Source of the DNA: an uncultured Rhodospirillaceae bacterium
GTDB lineage: Bacteria; Pseudomonadota; Alphaproteobacteria; Rhodospirillales; Magnetospirillaceae
Length of the DNA stretch: 64,000 nt
NCBI GenBank assembly: GCA_937887565.1
Contig: CALABS010000077.1
Span: forward strand, 62,001 to 126,000
Direction: 5' to 3'
Shown: piece by piece, positions 17,234 to 26,413 of the stretch
Position numbering within the stretch: position 1 is the stretch's first letter
How the letters are laid out: each line of letters opens with the position of its first letter
Made by a program: the position numbers and the translations under genes
Notes under the pieces: generated by a model
What the model saw: the letters and a program-made list of their open reading frames with translations, nothing else
Database searches by the model: none
What the model was told of the DNA's origin: nothing

Positions 17234-19339
17234 TCAGAGCGGCGGCGGATCGCGCAGCAAGTGTTCGACCTCGTCGGCCGGCAGCGGCGGCGCGAAGACG
17301 TAGCCCTGGATCTCGTCGCATCCCAGCCGCTCCAGGAGCTGCGCCTGCTCGCGCGATTCCACGCCCTCGGCGACGATCCGCCGGCGCAGGGAATGCCCCA
17401 TGGTGATGATGGTGCGGATGATCTCGTGACTGTCGGAATCGACGCCGATCTCGCTGATGAAGCTGCGGTCGATCTTGATGGTGTCGACGGGAAAGCGCTT
17501 CAGCACCGACAGCGAGGAATAGCCGGTGCCGAAGTCGTCCATGGCCAGGCGGATGCCCATGTCCGACAGTCGCCTGAGCACCGCCACGGCGGTGTCGGCG
17601 TCCTTCATCACCATGCCCTCGGTGATCTCGAACTCCAGCCCGTCGGCATCGATGCCGGCGACCTCGATGGCGTTCTCGACCAGATCGACGAAGCCGTGCT
17701 GGCGCAATTGGCGAACCGACAGATTGATGGCCACGCGCACGGCGGGCAGGCCGGCGTCGCGCCAGCGCCGCACCTGCCGGCAGGCGGCGTCCAGCGCCCA
17801 TTCGCCGACCCGTCCGATCAGGCCCGATTCCTCCATGATGGGGATGAACTTGGCCGGCGACACCATGCCGAGATCGGCCGCCTGCCACCGCAGCAGCGCC
17901 TCGACGCCGGTGACGGCGCGGGTGGCGAGGTCCAGCTTGGGCTGGAAATAAAGCATCAGCTCGTCGCGGTCGAAGGCCTTGGACAAGCCGTTCTTGATGG
18001 CCAGCCGCTCCTCGATGGCCGCGTTCATGTCGGCGGTGAAGAACTGGAAGTTGGCCTTGCCGTGCTCCTTGGCGCGGTACATGGCGGCGTCGGCGTTCTT
18101 GAGCATGGTCTGGGCGTCGTGGGCGTCGTCGGGATAGACGGTGATGCCGATGGAGCCCGAGACGAACGCCTCCTTGCCGGCCAGGTCGAAGGGTTTGCGC
18201 AGCGCCTCGAGGATGCGGGTCGCCACCGTCGGGGCGTTCTGGTAGGAACCCAGGTTGGGCATGACCACGGTGAATTCGTCGCCGCCCAGCCGCGCCACGG
18301 TGTCGCCCGACCGCACGCAGTTGGACAGCCGCCGGCCGGCCTCCTGCAGCAGCAGGTCGCCCATGTCGTGGCCCAGGGTGTCGTTGACCAGCTTGAAGCC
18401 GTCGAGGTCGATGAACATCAGCCCGACCATCTGGCTGGTGCGCTGGGCGTTGGTGACCGCCTGGTTCAGGCGGTCGAGGAACAGCGAGCGGTTGGGCAAC
18501 CCGGTCAGGGCGTCGTAGTTGGCCTGCTTGCGGACACGCTCCTCGTCCACCTTGCGGGCGGTGATGTCCGAGAACACCACCACGTAATGGGTCAGCCGGC
18601 CGTTCTCGTCGACGACCGTCGACACGCCCAGGCGCTCGGCATAGCGCTCGCCGTCGCGGCGCTTGCTCCACCTCTCGCCGCGCCACCGGCCGGTGGTCCG
18701 GGCCGCCTCGTACATCAACAGCGCCGACTGCGGGTCCATCTCGGGGTCCAGCACGCAGGGCGGCTTGCGGCCCATCACCTCCGACGCCGGCCAGCCGGTG
18801 ATCTCGGTGTAGGCGGGATTGACGGCGGTGATGCGCAGGTCGGTGTCGAGCACCATGATCCCCTCGGAGGCGGTCTCGAACACCCGCGCCGACAGGCTGG
18901 ACAGCCGCGACAGGCGGGTCAGCTCGCGCGCCCGCTCCTCCAGGCGGGTGACGGCGGTCAGCAGGGAATCGGCGGCCGGATAGCGTCCGGTCAGGTCGCG
19001 GGCATGGACCAGCAGGGCCCCGTCGGCGGCATGGCGCACATGCACCGTCGCCGCCACCACGTCGCCGTCCTGGCGCCGCAGCATCAGCGGGGCGCCGCCG
19101 GGCTCGGCCAGAAGAGGCTCCAAGCCGTCCGACAGCGCGCTGGCGTGGTCGGGATGCAGCAGCTCGACGAACGCCCGACCCACCAGGGTCGCGGGGGCGG
19201 CCCCCAGCATTTCGGCGCCGCCGGCGTTGATCCAGGTCACCTGGCCGTCCCGGCACACGCACAGCAGATCGCCCACCAGTTCCAGCAGCCGTTGGGCAAT
19301 GTCGGTGTCGAAGTCCGAGGCGGACAGGTGGGCCATCAT
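17234..19339 (-). CDS. PAS-PAS-GGDEF-EAL cyclic di-GMP enzyme
   Basis: 701 residues with no membrane segment. PAS 1 (~10-115) and PAS 2 (~150-265, VNPAYTEITGWPASEVMG) precede a diguanylate cyclase domain with intact GGDEF (~residue 351) and a product-inhibition site RSGD exactly five residues before it. A phosphodiesterase domain with EALLRW (~479), AINLSVRQL, DDFGTGYSSL and KIDRSFI follows. Both halves look catalytically competent, so net activity depends on PAS input. Start ATG at 19339 (or 19336). Confidence 0.95.
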   Translation of the reverse strand: MMAHLSASDFDTDIAQRLLELVGDLLCVCRDGQVTWINAGGAEMLGAAPATLVGRAFVELLHPDHASALSDGLEPLLAEPGGAPLMLRRQDGDVVAATVHVRHAADGALLVHARDLTGRYPAADSLLTAVTRLEERARELTRLSRLSSLSARVFETASEGIMVLDTDLRITAVNPAYTEITGWPASEVMGRKPPCVLDPEMDPQSALLMYEAARTTGRWRGERWSKRRDGERYAERLGVSTVVDENGRLTHYVVVFSDITARKVDEERVRKQANYDALTGLPNRSLFLDRLNQAVTNAQRTSQMVGLMFIDLDGFKLVNDTLGHDMGDLLLQEAGRRLSNCVRSGDTVARLGGDEFTVVMPNLGSYQNAPTVATRILEALRKPFDLAGKEAFVSGSIGITVYPDDAHDAQTMLKNADAAMYRAKEHGKANFQFFTADMNAAIEERLAIKNGLSKAFDRDELMLYFQPKLDLATRAVTGVEALLRWQAADLGMVSPAKFIPIMEESGLIGRVGEWALDAACRQVRRWRDAGLPAVRVAINLSVRQLRQHGFVDLVENAIEVAGIDADGLEFEITEGMVMKDADTAVAVLRRLSDMGIRLAMDDFGTGYSSLSVLKRFPVDTIKIDRSFISEIGVDSDSHEIIRTIITMGHSLRRRIVAEGVESREQAQLLERLGCDEIQGYVFAPPLPADEVEHLLRDPPPL

Positions 19340-19415
19340 CCCATAGATCCAGTGATCCCAGGAATCAGCTTACCTCCAAAGGCGGCCCCGCACAAACGGG
19401 CCACACCCGAGGGCG

Positions 19416-20213
19416 TCAATTGAACAGGACGTCGCTCGCCGCCGCCGCCGTGCCCGCACGGGGCCGGAAAAGGTGGTCGGCGACCCTGACGAGATCGTCG
19501 GTGGACGGGTGCCCGGCGGAATGGTCGGGCTGAGCCGGAACGGCGGCCGCGGCGGCGGGCGGGGCGGCCGGGGGCGGGGCGGGGTGAGGCTGTGCCGACG
19601 TGGCCGGCGTCACGGCGGCCGGCGGCGGCTCGCGGCGCGGCGCCGGCTTCGCCTCGGTCTCGGTTTGGGCGGCCAGCGCCCGGTCGGCGGGGAAGATCCG
19701 CGCGGCGCGGCTGAGCGCCACCTTTTCCACCGGCGGCCGCGGGGCGGCGGCGGCGTTGCCCGGCCGGTAGACGAAGCCCTCGGCCTTGTAGACCTTCGAG
19801 CCGTAGTCCTCGGCGGGGCGGTACCATACGCGGACCTGCGACCAGTCGTTGCGCGGCGACACGTCCAGCACCGGCACCGCCTGGGTGACCTTGCCGCGCC
19901 CCTCGCTGCCGGCGGGAGCCCAGTTGGCGTGATCGACCAGGACCAGCCGGTTGCTGACCACCCGGGTCACCACCGACACATGGCCGTAGCGCATGCTGCC
20001 CTGGCGCGGGAACACCAGCACGGCGCCGTCCTTGGGGGCGCGGCCGCGATCATAGAGTCCGGCGGCCGCGTGCCACCACTGCCAGGCATTGCCCTTGAGG
20101 TTGAGGCCGGACACTTCGCGGGCGTAGGGGACGCACTGGATGGCGGCGGCCGGCGCGACCCCGAGGATCAGCATCGCGGCAGCTGCGATCGACAGTATCC
20201 AACGCTTCGACAA
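19416..20213 (-). CDS. Secreted CHAP-domain protein (amidase/peptidase fold)
   Basis: 265 residues. An N-terminal signal peptide (MSKRWILSIAAAAMLILGVAPAAA) leads into a CHAP domain with catalytic Cys in QCVPYAREVSG and His in YGHVSVVTRV, followed by DHANW, likely the third polar residue. The C-terminal 110 residues are low-complexity Pro/Ala-rich. The start is TTG at 20213, with GGAGAG six bases upstream. CHAP enzymes cleave peptidoglycan peptide bonds or amides, so a cell-wall role is likely but the substrate is unknown. Confidence 0.87.
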   Translation of the reverse strand: MSKRWILSIAAAAMLILGVAPAAAIQCVPYAREVSGLNLKGNAWQWWHAAAGLYDRGRAPKDGAVLVFPRQGSMRYGHVSVVTRVVSNRLVLVDHANWAPAGSEGRGKVTQAVPVLDVSPRNDWSQVRVWYRPAEDYGSKVYKAEGFVYRPGNAAAAPRPPVEKVALSRAARIFPADRALAAQTETEAKPAPRREPPPAAVTPATSAQPHPAPPPAAPPAAAAAVPAQPDHSAGHPSTDDLVRVADHLFRPRAGTAAAASDVLFN

Positions 20214-20445
20214 GCTTGCTCTCCGACATCCCCATCGGTGGTGGCGATTGTGTCCATGAACGGAGCCGATGGCAACTCGGATTTATCCAATTTTCGGCGA
20301 ATTTCTCCAGTTCCCTTCCGACCGGGCGGCTTTCGGCCGGGTCGCCCCTTTCGGCCGCCCGACCGGCGGGCTATGATCGCGCCCCGCCGGGGCGGAACTC
20401 GTCCGCTCGGAATCGTCAGGCCCCTTCGCGATGGGAGGAGAACGG

Positions 20446-21411
20446 GTGAAAGTGTACCGGAGCGCAGCCCTGGCCGTGATGGCCGTGACCCTGTCCATGT
20501 CCATGGCCGCCGCCGGCGAGCGCAAGACGCTGGTCGTCGGAGCGGGCGAGGTCACCGGCTTTTACTATCCCGCCGCCGGGGCGCTGTGCCGGGTGGTGAA
20601 CAAGGAGCGCCCCGGTGGCGTCACCTGCGCGGTGTCGCCGTCCTCGGGATCGGCCGCCAACGTCGAGGCCTTGCGCGCCGGCGACACCGATTTCGCCATC
20701 CTGCAGTCGCGCGCCGCCGAGCAGGCCTTCGCCGGCGGCGAGGGATTCAAGGATCCGGGCGCCTTCGCCGAGCTGCGCGCGGTCATGAGCCTGCACGGCG
20801 AGGCGGTGGTGGTGCTCGCCCGCGAGGGGGCGGGCATCACGACGCTGGCTGACATCAAGGGCAAGCGCGTCAATCTGGGGCGGCCCGGCTCGTTCCAGCG
20901 GGCCATGGCCGACCTGGTGCTCGACGCGGCCGGCATCAACGAGGGCGAACTGGCGCCGGTGGTCGAGCTCGATCTGGCCGAACAGACCCCCGAGCTGTGC
21001 GAGGGCAACATCGACGTGGCCTTCTATTCCGGGGTCCATCCGATGCCCGAGGTGGCGTCGGCGGTCGAGGACTGCAACGCCACCGTCCTCCCGGTCAAGG
21101 CCAAGTCCGTCGATGCCTTCGTGGCCAAGACCCCCTGGGTGTCGCGGGCGGCCATCAAGCCGGGCACCTATGCCGGCGTCGCCGGGGAGGTCCCGTCGCT
21201 GGCGGTGCGCGCCGTCCTCGCCACCACGACCCGGGCCGACGCCGAGACGGTCCAAGGCGTGCTGCGCAGCGTCCACGCCAATTTCCCGGCCTTCACCCGG
21301 CTGCATCCGGTGCTGCTGGGGCTCGGCAAGGCCGACAGCGCCCGCGACGGGATCGCCATCCCGCTTCACGACGGCGCCCAGCGCTTCTACGCCGACACCG
21401 GTCTGCGGTGA
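20446..21411 (+). CDS. TAXI-family TRAP transporter solute-binding protein
   Basis: 321-residue periplasmic receptor. A GTG start at 20446 with GGGAGGAGAAC just upstream begins a signal peptide (MKVYRSAALAVMAVTLSMSM). The mature part has the TAXI pattern: VVGAGEVTGFYYPAAGALCR, a Ser/Gly patch (SPSSGSAANVEALRAGDTDFAILQS) and KGKRVNLGRPGSFQR. No TRAP membrane subunit is adjacent, so it is an orphan receptor; it may serve a distant permease or a sensor. A strong hairpin follows. Confidence 0.88.
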   Translation: MKVYRSAALAVMAVTLSMSMAAAGERKTLVVGAGEVTGFYYPAAGALCRVVNKERPGGVTCAVSPSSGSAANVEALRAGDTDFAILQSRAAEQAFAGGEGFKDPGAFAELRAVMSLHGEAVVVLAREGAGITTLADIKGKRVNLGRPGSFQRAMADLVLDAAGINEGELAPVVELDLAEQTPELCEGNIDVAFYSGVHPMPEVASAVEDCNATVLPVKAKSVDAFVAKTPWVSRAAIKPGTYAGVAGEVPSLAVRAVLATTTRADAETVQGVLRSVHANFPAFTRLHPVLLGLGKADSARDGIAIPLHDGAQRFYADTGLR

Positions 21412-21454
21412 GGGCTATACCGCGATGCCCTCAATGTGCATCGCGGTATAGCCC
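21412..21454. terminator. Bidirectional terminator, 17-bp perfect stem
   Basis: GGGCTATACCGCGATGC pairs perfectly with GCATCGCGGTATAGCCC around a nine-base loop, between the convergent TAXI gene and the first cytochrome c gene. TTATACCTTTT follows on the plus strand. It starts right after the TAXI stop and lies 54 bases from the cytochrome stop. Confidence 0.88.
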
Positions 21455-21507
21455 TTATACCTTTTGCCCTCGCCGGGCGCCGCGCGTCACATTTTTGGCG
21501 CGGCGCT

Positions 21508-21861
21508 CTATTTCAGGGCCTTCATGTATTCGATGACGGCCTTGGTGTCGTCGGGGTTCTTGAAGCCGGCGAAGACCATCTTGTTGCCGGGGATGGCGGC
21601 GGCGGGATTGGCCAGATAGCGTTCCAGCGTGGCGTCGTCCCAGGTCAGGCCGGAATTCTTGTGGGGCGCCGAGAACTTGAAGCCGGCCACCTCGCCGGCC
21701 TTCTTGCCGTAGACGCCGGCCAGCGACGGGCCGATGCCATGCTTGCCGGGCTCGACCTTGTGGCAGGCCTTGCACTGGGTGAAGGCCTTGGGGGCCTCCT
21801 GGGCCTCGGCGGCCAGGGGAGCCAACAGCACGGCGGCGAGAACCAGACCAACCTTCTTCAT
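21508..21861 (-). CDS. Periplasmic class I cytochrome c, tandem copy 1
   Basis: 117-residue soluble electron carrier. It has a signal peptide (MKKVGLVLAAVLLAPLAAEA), heme-binding CKACH near residue 32, and distal Met ligand in IPGNKMVFAGF. GHGIGPSLxGVYG-like and YLANP segments are typical of small c2/c550-type cytochromes. GGAG lies six bases before the ATG at 21861, which rules out the ATG at 21867. It is a close paralogue of the next gene, with about the same length and a duplicated promoter. Confidence 0.93.
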   Translation of the reverse strand: MKKVGLVLAAVLLAPLAAEAQEAPKAFTQCKACHKVEPGKHGIGPSLAGVYGKKAGEVAGFKFSAPHKNSGLTWDDATLERYLANPAAAIPGNKMVFAGFKNPDDTKAVIEYMKALK

Positions 21862-21972
21862 CGTCATCTCCAGGTCAGGCGGGACGCTCAGGGATCCTTG
21901 GATGGAGGCTGTCGACAATCGCGGGCGGGGGTCTGTCCCCAGGAGCCGCAAGCGATGCGCATCCGATCGGGG

Positions 21973-22001
21973 ATTGTGGTGCAGTTCCTCGGCGGTTTCA
22001 A
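21973..22001 (-). promoter_or_regulatory. Sigma-70 promoter of cytochrome c copy 1
   Basis: Minus-strand TTGAAA and CACAAT are 17 bases apart. The block AGGTGCGGATTGTTGAAAC overlapping the -35 box (21996-22014) is repeated exactly at the second cytochrome gene, so promoter and gene were duplicated together. Confidence 0.65.
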
Positions 22002-22039
22002 CAATCCGCACCTAACTTTCGGATAGGGCGGCGGAAACG

Positions 22040-22073
22040 AAAAACGCCGCCGCCCCGGAGGGGGGCGGCGGCG
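22040..22073 (-). terminator. Rho-independent terminator of cytochrome c copy 2
   Basis: A perfect 12-bp stem (CGCCGCCGCCCC with GGGGCGGCGGCG, loop of 5) is followed on the minus strand by TTTTTCGTTT. It lies 29 bases after the stop codon at 22102. Confidence 0.92.
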
Positions 22074-22101
22074 CGATTCCGGCCCTGGGGGGCCGCGAAG
22101 A

Positions 22102-22455
22102 CTACTTCAGGGTCTTCAGGTATTCGATGACGGCCTTCACGTCCTCGGGCTTCTTGAGGCCGGCGAAGACCATCTTGTTGCCGGGGATGGTGCCCTTGGG
22201 GTCGGCCAGGTACTTGGTCAAGGTCGGCTCGTCCCAGGTCATGCCCGACTCCAGGTGGGGCTTCGAGTACTTGAAGCCTTCGGCGTGGCCGGCCTTGGAG
22301 CCGAACACACCGGCCAGCGAGGGGCCGACGCCATGCTTGCCGGGCTCGACCTTGTGGCAGGCCTTGCACTGGGCGAACGCCTTCGGCGCGTCGGCGGCGT
22401 TGGCGGCGACGGGGGCCACCAGCAGGGCGGCGAGAACGAGACCAACCTTCTTCAT
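22102..22455 (-). CDS. Periplasmic class I cytochrome c, tandem copy 2
   Basis: 117 residues, the same length as the adjacent paralogue. It has a signal peptide (MKKVGLVLAALLVAPVAANA), heme motif CKACH, and Met ligand in IPGNKMVFAGL. Differences cluster on the surface (GFKYSKPHLESGMTWDE against GFKFSAPHKNSGLTWDD). GGGAG six bases upstream selects the ATG at 22455. It has its own promoter and terminator, so the two copies can be regulated separately. Confidence 0.93.
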   Translation of the reverse strand: MKKVGLVLAALLVAPVAANAADAPKAFAQCKACHKVEPGKHGVGPSLAGVFGSKAGHAEGFKYSKPHLESGMTWDEPTLTKYLADPKGTIPGNKMVFAGLKKPEDVKAVIEYLKTLK

Positions 22456-22783
22456 CATCATCTCCCAAGACATGGATTGTTTCGCAGCGAAGCGCTAAAG
22501 GACCCTCTTCGCCGGCGGTGGGCGCGGACCCGGGATCGCCGATCGTCAGGGTAGGGGCGTAAAATGGCCGAAATGCGGCACCGAAAGGGGTAGCTGGATG
22601 ATCGACATCCCCCCTGGCGGCGCGGAAGTCTTCTCCCCTGGTTACGGAGGTCATGCGCGTTCGGGGGCGCATTATGGTTCAGTTTTCCCATAGTTTCAAC
22701 AATCCGCACCTTCCCTTGGGCAGGGGGCGTGCCCGGACGCTCATGGTTTGGCGGCGCCGGGGCTTGATGCTATGACGGGTGTC
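22456..22783. other. Intergenic region between cytochrome c copy 2 and hrpB
   Basis: About 330 bases without a gene. It contains the cytochrome promoter at 22671-22699 and a 5-prime leader of roughly 200 bases. Open frames here read as low-quality protein (Arg/Pro/Ser-rich) and are rejected. Apart from the promoter I see no further structure. Confidence 0.7.
22671..22699 (-). promoter_or_regulatory. Sigma-70 promoter of cytochrome c copy 2
   Basis: Minus-strand TTGAAA and CATAAT are separated by 17 bases, close to consensus. The upstream block AGGTGCGGATTGTTGAAAC (22692-22710) is identical to that before copy 1. Confidence 0.7.
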
Positions 22784-25285
22784 ATGATTCCGCTTCCCAT
22801 CGACGATGTCGTTCCCGCCATCCGCGAGGCGCTGGACACGGCCGGCGCCCTGGTCCTCCAGGCGCCGCCCGGGGCCGGCAAGACCACCCGCGTGCCGTTG
22901 GCGCTGCTGGACGAGGACTGGCTGGCCGGCGGCCGCGTCGTCATGCTGGAGCCGCGCCGGCTCGCCGCCCGCGCCGCCGCCCAGCGCATGGCCGACACCA
23001 TCGGCGAGGCGGTGGGAGAGACGGTGGGCTATCGCATCCGCCTCGAGGCCAGGGTCGGCCCGCGCACCCGCATCGATGTGGTCACCGAGGGCATCCTGAC
23101 CCGCATGCTCCAGGCCGATCCCGAACTGGCCGGCATCGGGCTGGTGATCTTCGACGAGTTCCACGAGCGCAGCCTCAACGCCGATCTCGGCCTGGCGCTG
23201 TGCCTGGAATCGCGCGCGGCGCTGCGCGACGACCTGCGGCTGTTGGTGATGTCGGCGACGCTCGATGGCGGGCCGGTGGCGCGGCTGATGGGCGGCGCGC
23301 CGCTGGTCACCAGCGAGGGCCGCGCCCATCCGGTGGAGACCCGCTTCCTGGCCCGCCCCGACCCGCGCCGCTTCGCCGACGGCGCCGCCGCCGCTGTCGC
23401 CCGCGCCCTGGCCGAGGAGACCGGCGACGTGCTGGTGTTCCTGCCCGGGGCCGGCGAGATCCGCCGCGTCGAGACGCTGCTGGCCGATCATCCGGCGTCG
23501 CGCGGCGTCGCCATCCTGCCGCTTTACGGCGACTTGCCGCGCGAGGCCCAGGACCGCGCCATCCGGCCGTCGTCCGGCGGCACCCGCAAGGTGGTGCTGG
23601 CCACCGCCATCGCCGAGACCTCGCTGACCATCGAGGGGGTGCGGGTGGTGGTCGATTGTGGCCAGATGCGGGTGCCGCGCTTCGACCCGGTGTCGGGCAT
23701 GACCCGGCTGGCGACGCTGCCGGTCAGCCGCGCCTCGGCCGACCAGCGGCGCGGCCGCGCCGGCCGCCTGGGGCCGGGCGTGTGCTACCGGCTGTGGTCG
23801 GAGGCCGAGGACCGCGCGCTGGTCCCCTACACCGCCCCCGAGATCGCCGAGGCCGATCTGGCGCCGCTGGCCCTCGACCTCGCCCAGTGGGGCGTCGCCG
23901 ACGCGGGCGACCTCGCCTGGCTGGACCCGCCGCCGGCCGCCGCCCTGGCCCAGGCCCGCGAGCTGCTGGCCGAACTGGGCGCGGTGGACGGGGCGGGGCG
24001 CATCACCGCCCATGGCCGCGCCATGAACCGCCTCGCCATGCATCCGCGCCTCGGGCACATGGTGATGAAGGCCCGGGGGATGGGGCTGGGCGGGTTGGCC
24101 TGCGACCTGGCGGCGCTGCTGTCCGACCGCGACGTGCTGCGGGCGGCGCCGGGGGGGCGCGATTCCGACGTCCGCCTGCGTCTGGACGCAGTGCGGACCG
24201 GCGACGGCCACGGGCTGACGGTGGATCGCGGCGCGCTGGCCCGCGCCCGCCAATCGGCCAGGGACTGGCGGCGCCGGCTGGGCCTCAAGCCCGGCCAGGA
24301 GGACGGCGACGGGCGCGACGCCGGCCCGCTGCTGGCCTTCGCCTATCCCGACCGCATCGGCCGCCGCCGTCCCGGTGGCGACCGCCGCTATGCCCTGTCC
24401 GGCGGCAAGGGGGCGGTCTTCGCCGACCCAGAGCCGCTGTCGGCCGAGGAGTTCATCGTCGCCGCCGAACTGGACGGCGACCGCCGCGAAGCCCGCATCT
24501 TCCTGGCCGCCCCCCTGGACCGGGCCGACATCGAGGAGCACTTCGCCGAGTCGATTCGTGCCGTCGAGACGGTGGAATGGGATGCCCGCGAGGAAGCGGT
24601 GTCGGCGCGGCGGCAGCGGCGGCTGTTCGCGCTGGCGCTCGACGACCGCCGCCTCGAGTCCGCCGCCCCCGAGGCGGTGGCCGCCGCCATGGTCGCCGGC
24701 ATCCGCGCCATGGGCGTGGACTGCCTGCCGTGGACCGACGAGTTGCGCCGCTGGCGGGAACGGGTGACCTTCCTGCGTCGGGCCGAGCCCGAGGGCGGCT
24801 GGCCCGACCTCTCGGACGAGGCCCTCGTCGCCGGCCTGGAGGAGTGGCTGGGGCCGTATCTGGCCGGGATTTCGCGCCGCGCCCACCTTGCCCGCCTTGA
24901 TCTCGCACGGGCGCTCAAGGGCATGCTGGACTGGGACCAGGGTCGGCGGCTGGACGCGCTGGCGCCCACCCATGTGACGGTGCCCTCGGGCAGCCGGGTG
25001 CCCATCGACTATGCCGGCGACCAGCCGGTGCTGGCGGTGCGGCTGCAGGAGATGTTCGGCTGCGCCGACACGCCGCGCATCGTCGGCGGCCGGGCGCCGC
25101 TGCTGTTGCATCTGCTGTCGCCCGCCCGCCGCCCGGTCCAGGTGACCGCCGACCTCGCCAGCTTCTGGGCCAACGCCTACAAGGCGGTGAAGGCCGACCT
25201 CAAGGGGCAGTATCCCAAGCACTGGTGGCCCGACGACCCCATGCAGGCCGAGCCGACGGCGCGGGCGAAGCCGCGAGGCAGGTGA
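22784..25285 (+). CDS. hrpB: ATP-dependent helicase HrpB
   Basis: 833-residue DExH-box helicase. Motif I QAPPGAGKTT, motif Ia MLEPRRLAARAAAQR, motif II FDEFHERS (DEFH variant usual in HrpB), motif III VMSATLDGG, and motif VI QRRGRAGRLGPGVCYRLW are all intact. The HrpB C-terminal domain (PWTDELRRWRERV, PSGSRVPIDYAGDQPVLAVRLQEMFG) is present. The substrate of HrpB in most bacteria is unknown. The start is uncertain between 22748, 22772 and 22784; the last matches the family N-terminus. Its stop lies inside a 29-base tandem repeat. Confidence 0.94.
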   Translation: MIPLPIDDVVPAIREALDTAGALVLQAPPGAGKTTRVPLALLDEDWLAGGRVVMLEPRRLAARAAAQRMADTIGEAVGETVGYRIRLEARVGPRTRIDVVTEGILTRMLQADPELAGIGLVIFDEFHERSLNADLGLALCLESRAALRDDLRLLVMSATLDGGPVARLMGGAPLVTSEGRAHPVETRFLARPDPRRFADGAAAAVARALAEETGDVLVFLPGAGEIRRVETLLADHPASRGVAILPLYGDLPREAQDRAIRPSSGGTRKVVLATAIAETSLTIEGVRVVVDCGQMRVPRFDPVSGMTRLATLPVSRASADQRRGRAGRLGPGVCYRLWSEAEDRALVPYTAPEIAEADLAPLALDLAQWGVADAGDLAWLDPPPAAALAQARELLAELGAVDGAGRITAHGRAMNRLAMHPRLGHMVMKARGMGLGGLACDLAALLSDRDVLRAAPGGRDSDVRLRLDAVRTGDGHGLTVDRGALARARQSARDWRRRLGLKPGQEDGDGRDAGPLLAFAYPDRIGRRRPGGDRRYALSGGKGAVFADPEPLSAEEFIVAAELDGDRREARIFLAAPLDRADIEEHFAESIRAVETVEWDAREEAVSARRQRRLFALALDDRRLESAAPEAVAAAMVAGIRAMGVDCLPWTDELRRWRERVTFLRRAEPEGGWPDLSDEALVAGLEEWLGPYLAGISRRAHLARLDLARALKGMLDWDQGRRLDALAPTHVTVPSGSRVPIDYAGDQPVLAVRLQEMFGCADTPRIVGGRAPLLLHLLSPARRPVQVTADLASFWANAYKAVKADLKGQYPKHWWPDDPMQAEPTARAKPRGR

Positions 25286-25344
25286 CGATGCGGGCGAAGC
25301 CGCGAATTAGGTGACGATGCGGGCGAGGCCGCGGGTCAGGTGAC
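25261..25344. repeat. 29-base direct tandem repeat spanning the 3' ends of two convergent genes
   Basis: Units start at 25261, 25290 and 25319 (the last is partial), each beginning GCGGGCGAAGCCGCGA or GCGGGCGAGGCCGCGG and ending AGGTGAC(GAT). The TGA of hrpB falls in unit 1 and the TGA of the opposing membrane-protein gene in unit 3. Local slippage duplication is the simplest origin. Confidence 0.85.
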
Positions 25345-26412
25345 GGCCGGCGCCACCCGCCGGCGGCCGATCGCCACCGCCGTGACCATGGTGGCCATGA
25401 ACAGCACGATGGCCGCCGCGTTGGCCAGCCCGCCGGCCGCCCGCAGGGCGTCGAGCCCGGTCAGGTCGCCGGCCAGCCGCGCCGCCAGCGAGGCGTGCAG
25501 GGCGACCAGGGGCAGGTAGAAGAACGGGCCATAGGCCACCCGCGTCCCCATCACGGCGGGGACGATGATCGGACCGTGCCCGAACACCATGGAGAACACG
25601 AAGCCCACGAACAGGGCGTGCAGGGCGGCGTCGTAGACCGGCCCGGCCAGTCCGGCGTCCAGTTGCGGCGCCAGCATGCCGGCGATCCACAGCCAGCCAT
25701 AGCCCGACAGCAGGCAGACCGCCACGTAGCGGGTCAGGCCGGTCTGCCGGATGGTGCGGCGGACGACGTCGTTCACCAGCGACCAGCCGACCAGCATCAT
25801 CAGTCCCGCCCCGAACACCGTCCAGGCGAAGGGAGTTTCCAGCGCCGCCAGCACCGCGCCCAGGCCGACCAGCGCCAGCGGCGGCGCCAACAGCGGCGTC
25901 CGCCACCGCCACGGCTTGAGGAACCGCGACAGTTCCAGCCGTTCGCCGGCGATGGTCAGCACCAGGAACGACGCCCACAGCGGCACCACCTGGGACACCG
26001 CCGCGCCGTGGAACCAGGCGGCGTTGCCGGCCACCCACGCCGCCGCGCCCGCGGCCATCACCGCCGTGAACGGCTCGGGCTGGCGGCGCAGCACCGCGAT
26101 GCCCATGGCCAGGAACAGCAGCGATCCGAACACCAGCAGCGCCGCGCCGGCTTCCTCGAATCCGACGATGAGGAGGAGCCCGCCGGCGGCGGTCAGCGGC
26201 GGCGACAGCCAGCCCCACCACCTCTTCAGGGCGGCGGCCCGTTCCAGGGCGATGACGGTGCCGAAGAATCCGCAGACCATCAGCGGCCCGTGCAGGTGCG
26301 ACAGCGCGAGGCCGGGAAGGTCCCAGCCCAGCCGCGCCTCGCCGGCCAACAGCCCGGCCACCAGCGACACGGCGCCGGCCGCCAGCAGCGGAACCCTGCG
26401 CGCCGCCGCCAT
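25336..26412 (-). CDS. Multi-pass membrane protein, NnrS-like
   Basis: 358 residues with roughly ten to twelve hydrophobic helices. Conserved-looking membrane histidines occur in LSHLHGPLMVCGFFGTVIALER and in LHALFVGFVFSMVFGHGPII, a pattern related to NnrS, a heme- and copper-containing membrane protein linked to nitric oxide stress. The ATG lies one base after the stop of the DUF59 gene, so the two are translationally coupled. An FNR/DNR-type box precedes the pair. The NnrS assignment rests on pattern resemblance and context, not on an alignment. Confidence 0.65.
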   Translation of the reverse strand: MAAARRVPLLAAGAVSLVAGLLAGEARLGWDLPGLALSHLHGPLMVCGFFGTVIALERAAALKRWWGWLSPPLTAAGGLLLIVGFEEAGAALLVFGSLLFLAMGIAVLRRQPEPFTAVMAAGAAAWVAGNAAWFHGAAVSQVVPLWASFLVLTIAGERLELSRFLKPWRWRTPLLAPPLALVGLGAVLAALETPFAWTVFGAGLMMLVGWSLVNDVVRRTIRQTGLTRYVAVCLLSGYGWLWIAGMLAPQLDAGLAGPVYDAALHALFVGFVFSMVFGHGPIIVPAVMGTRVAYGPFFYLPLVALHASLAARLAGDLTGLDALRAAGGLANAAAIVLFMATMVTAVAIGRRRVAPAVT

Positions 26413-26413
26413 C

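Noticed and set aside
22474..22709. Small frames upstream of the second cytochrome c gene
   Set aside because: Composition is not protein-like, and the region is explained by promoter and leader.
25261..25344. Short CRISPR-like array
   Set aside because: Units are direct tandem copies with no unique spacers and overlap coding sequence.
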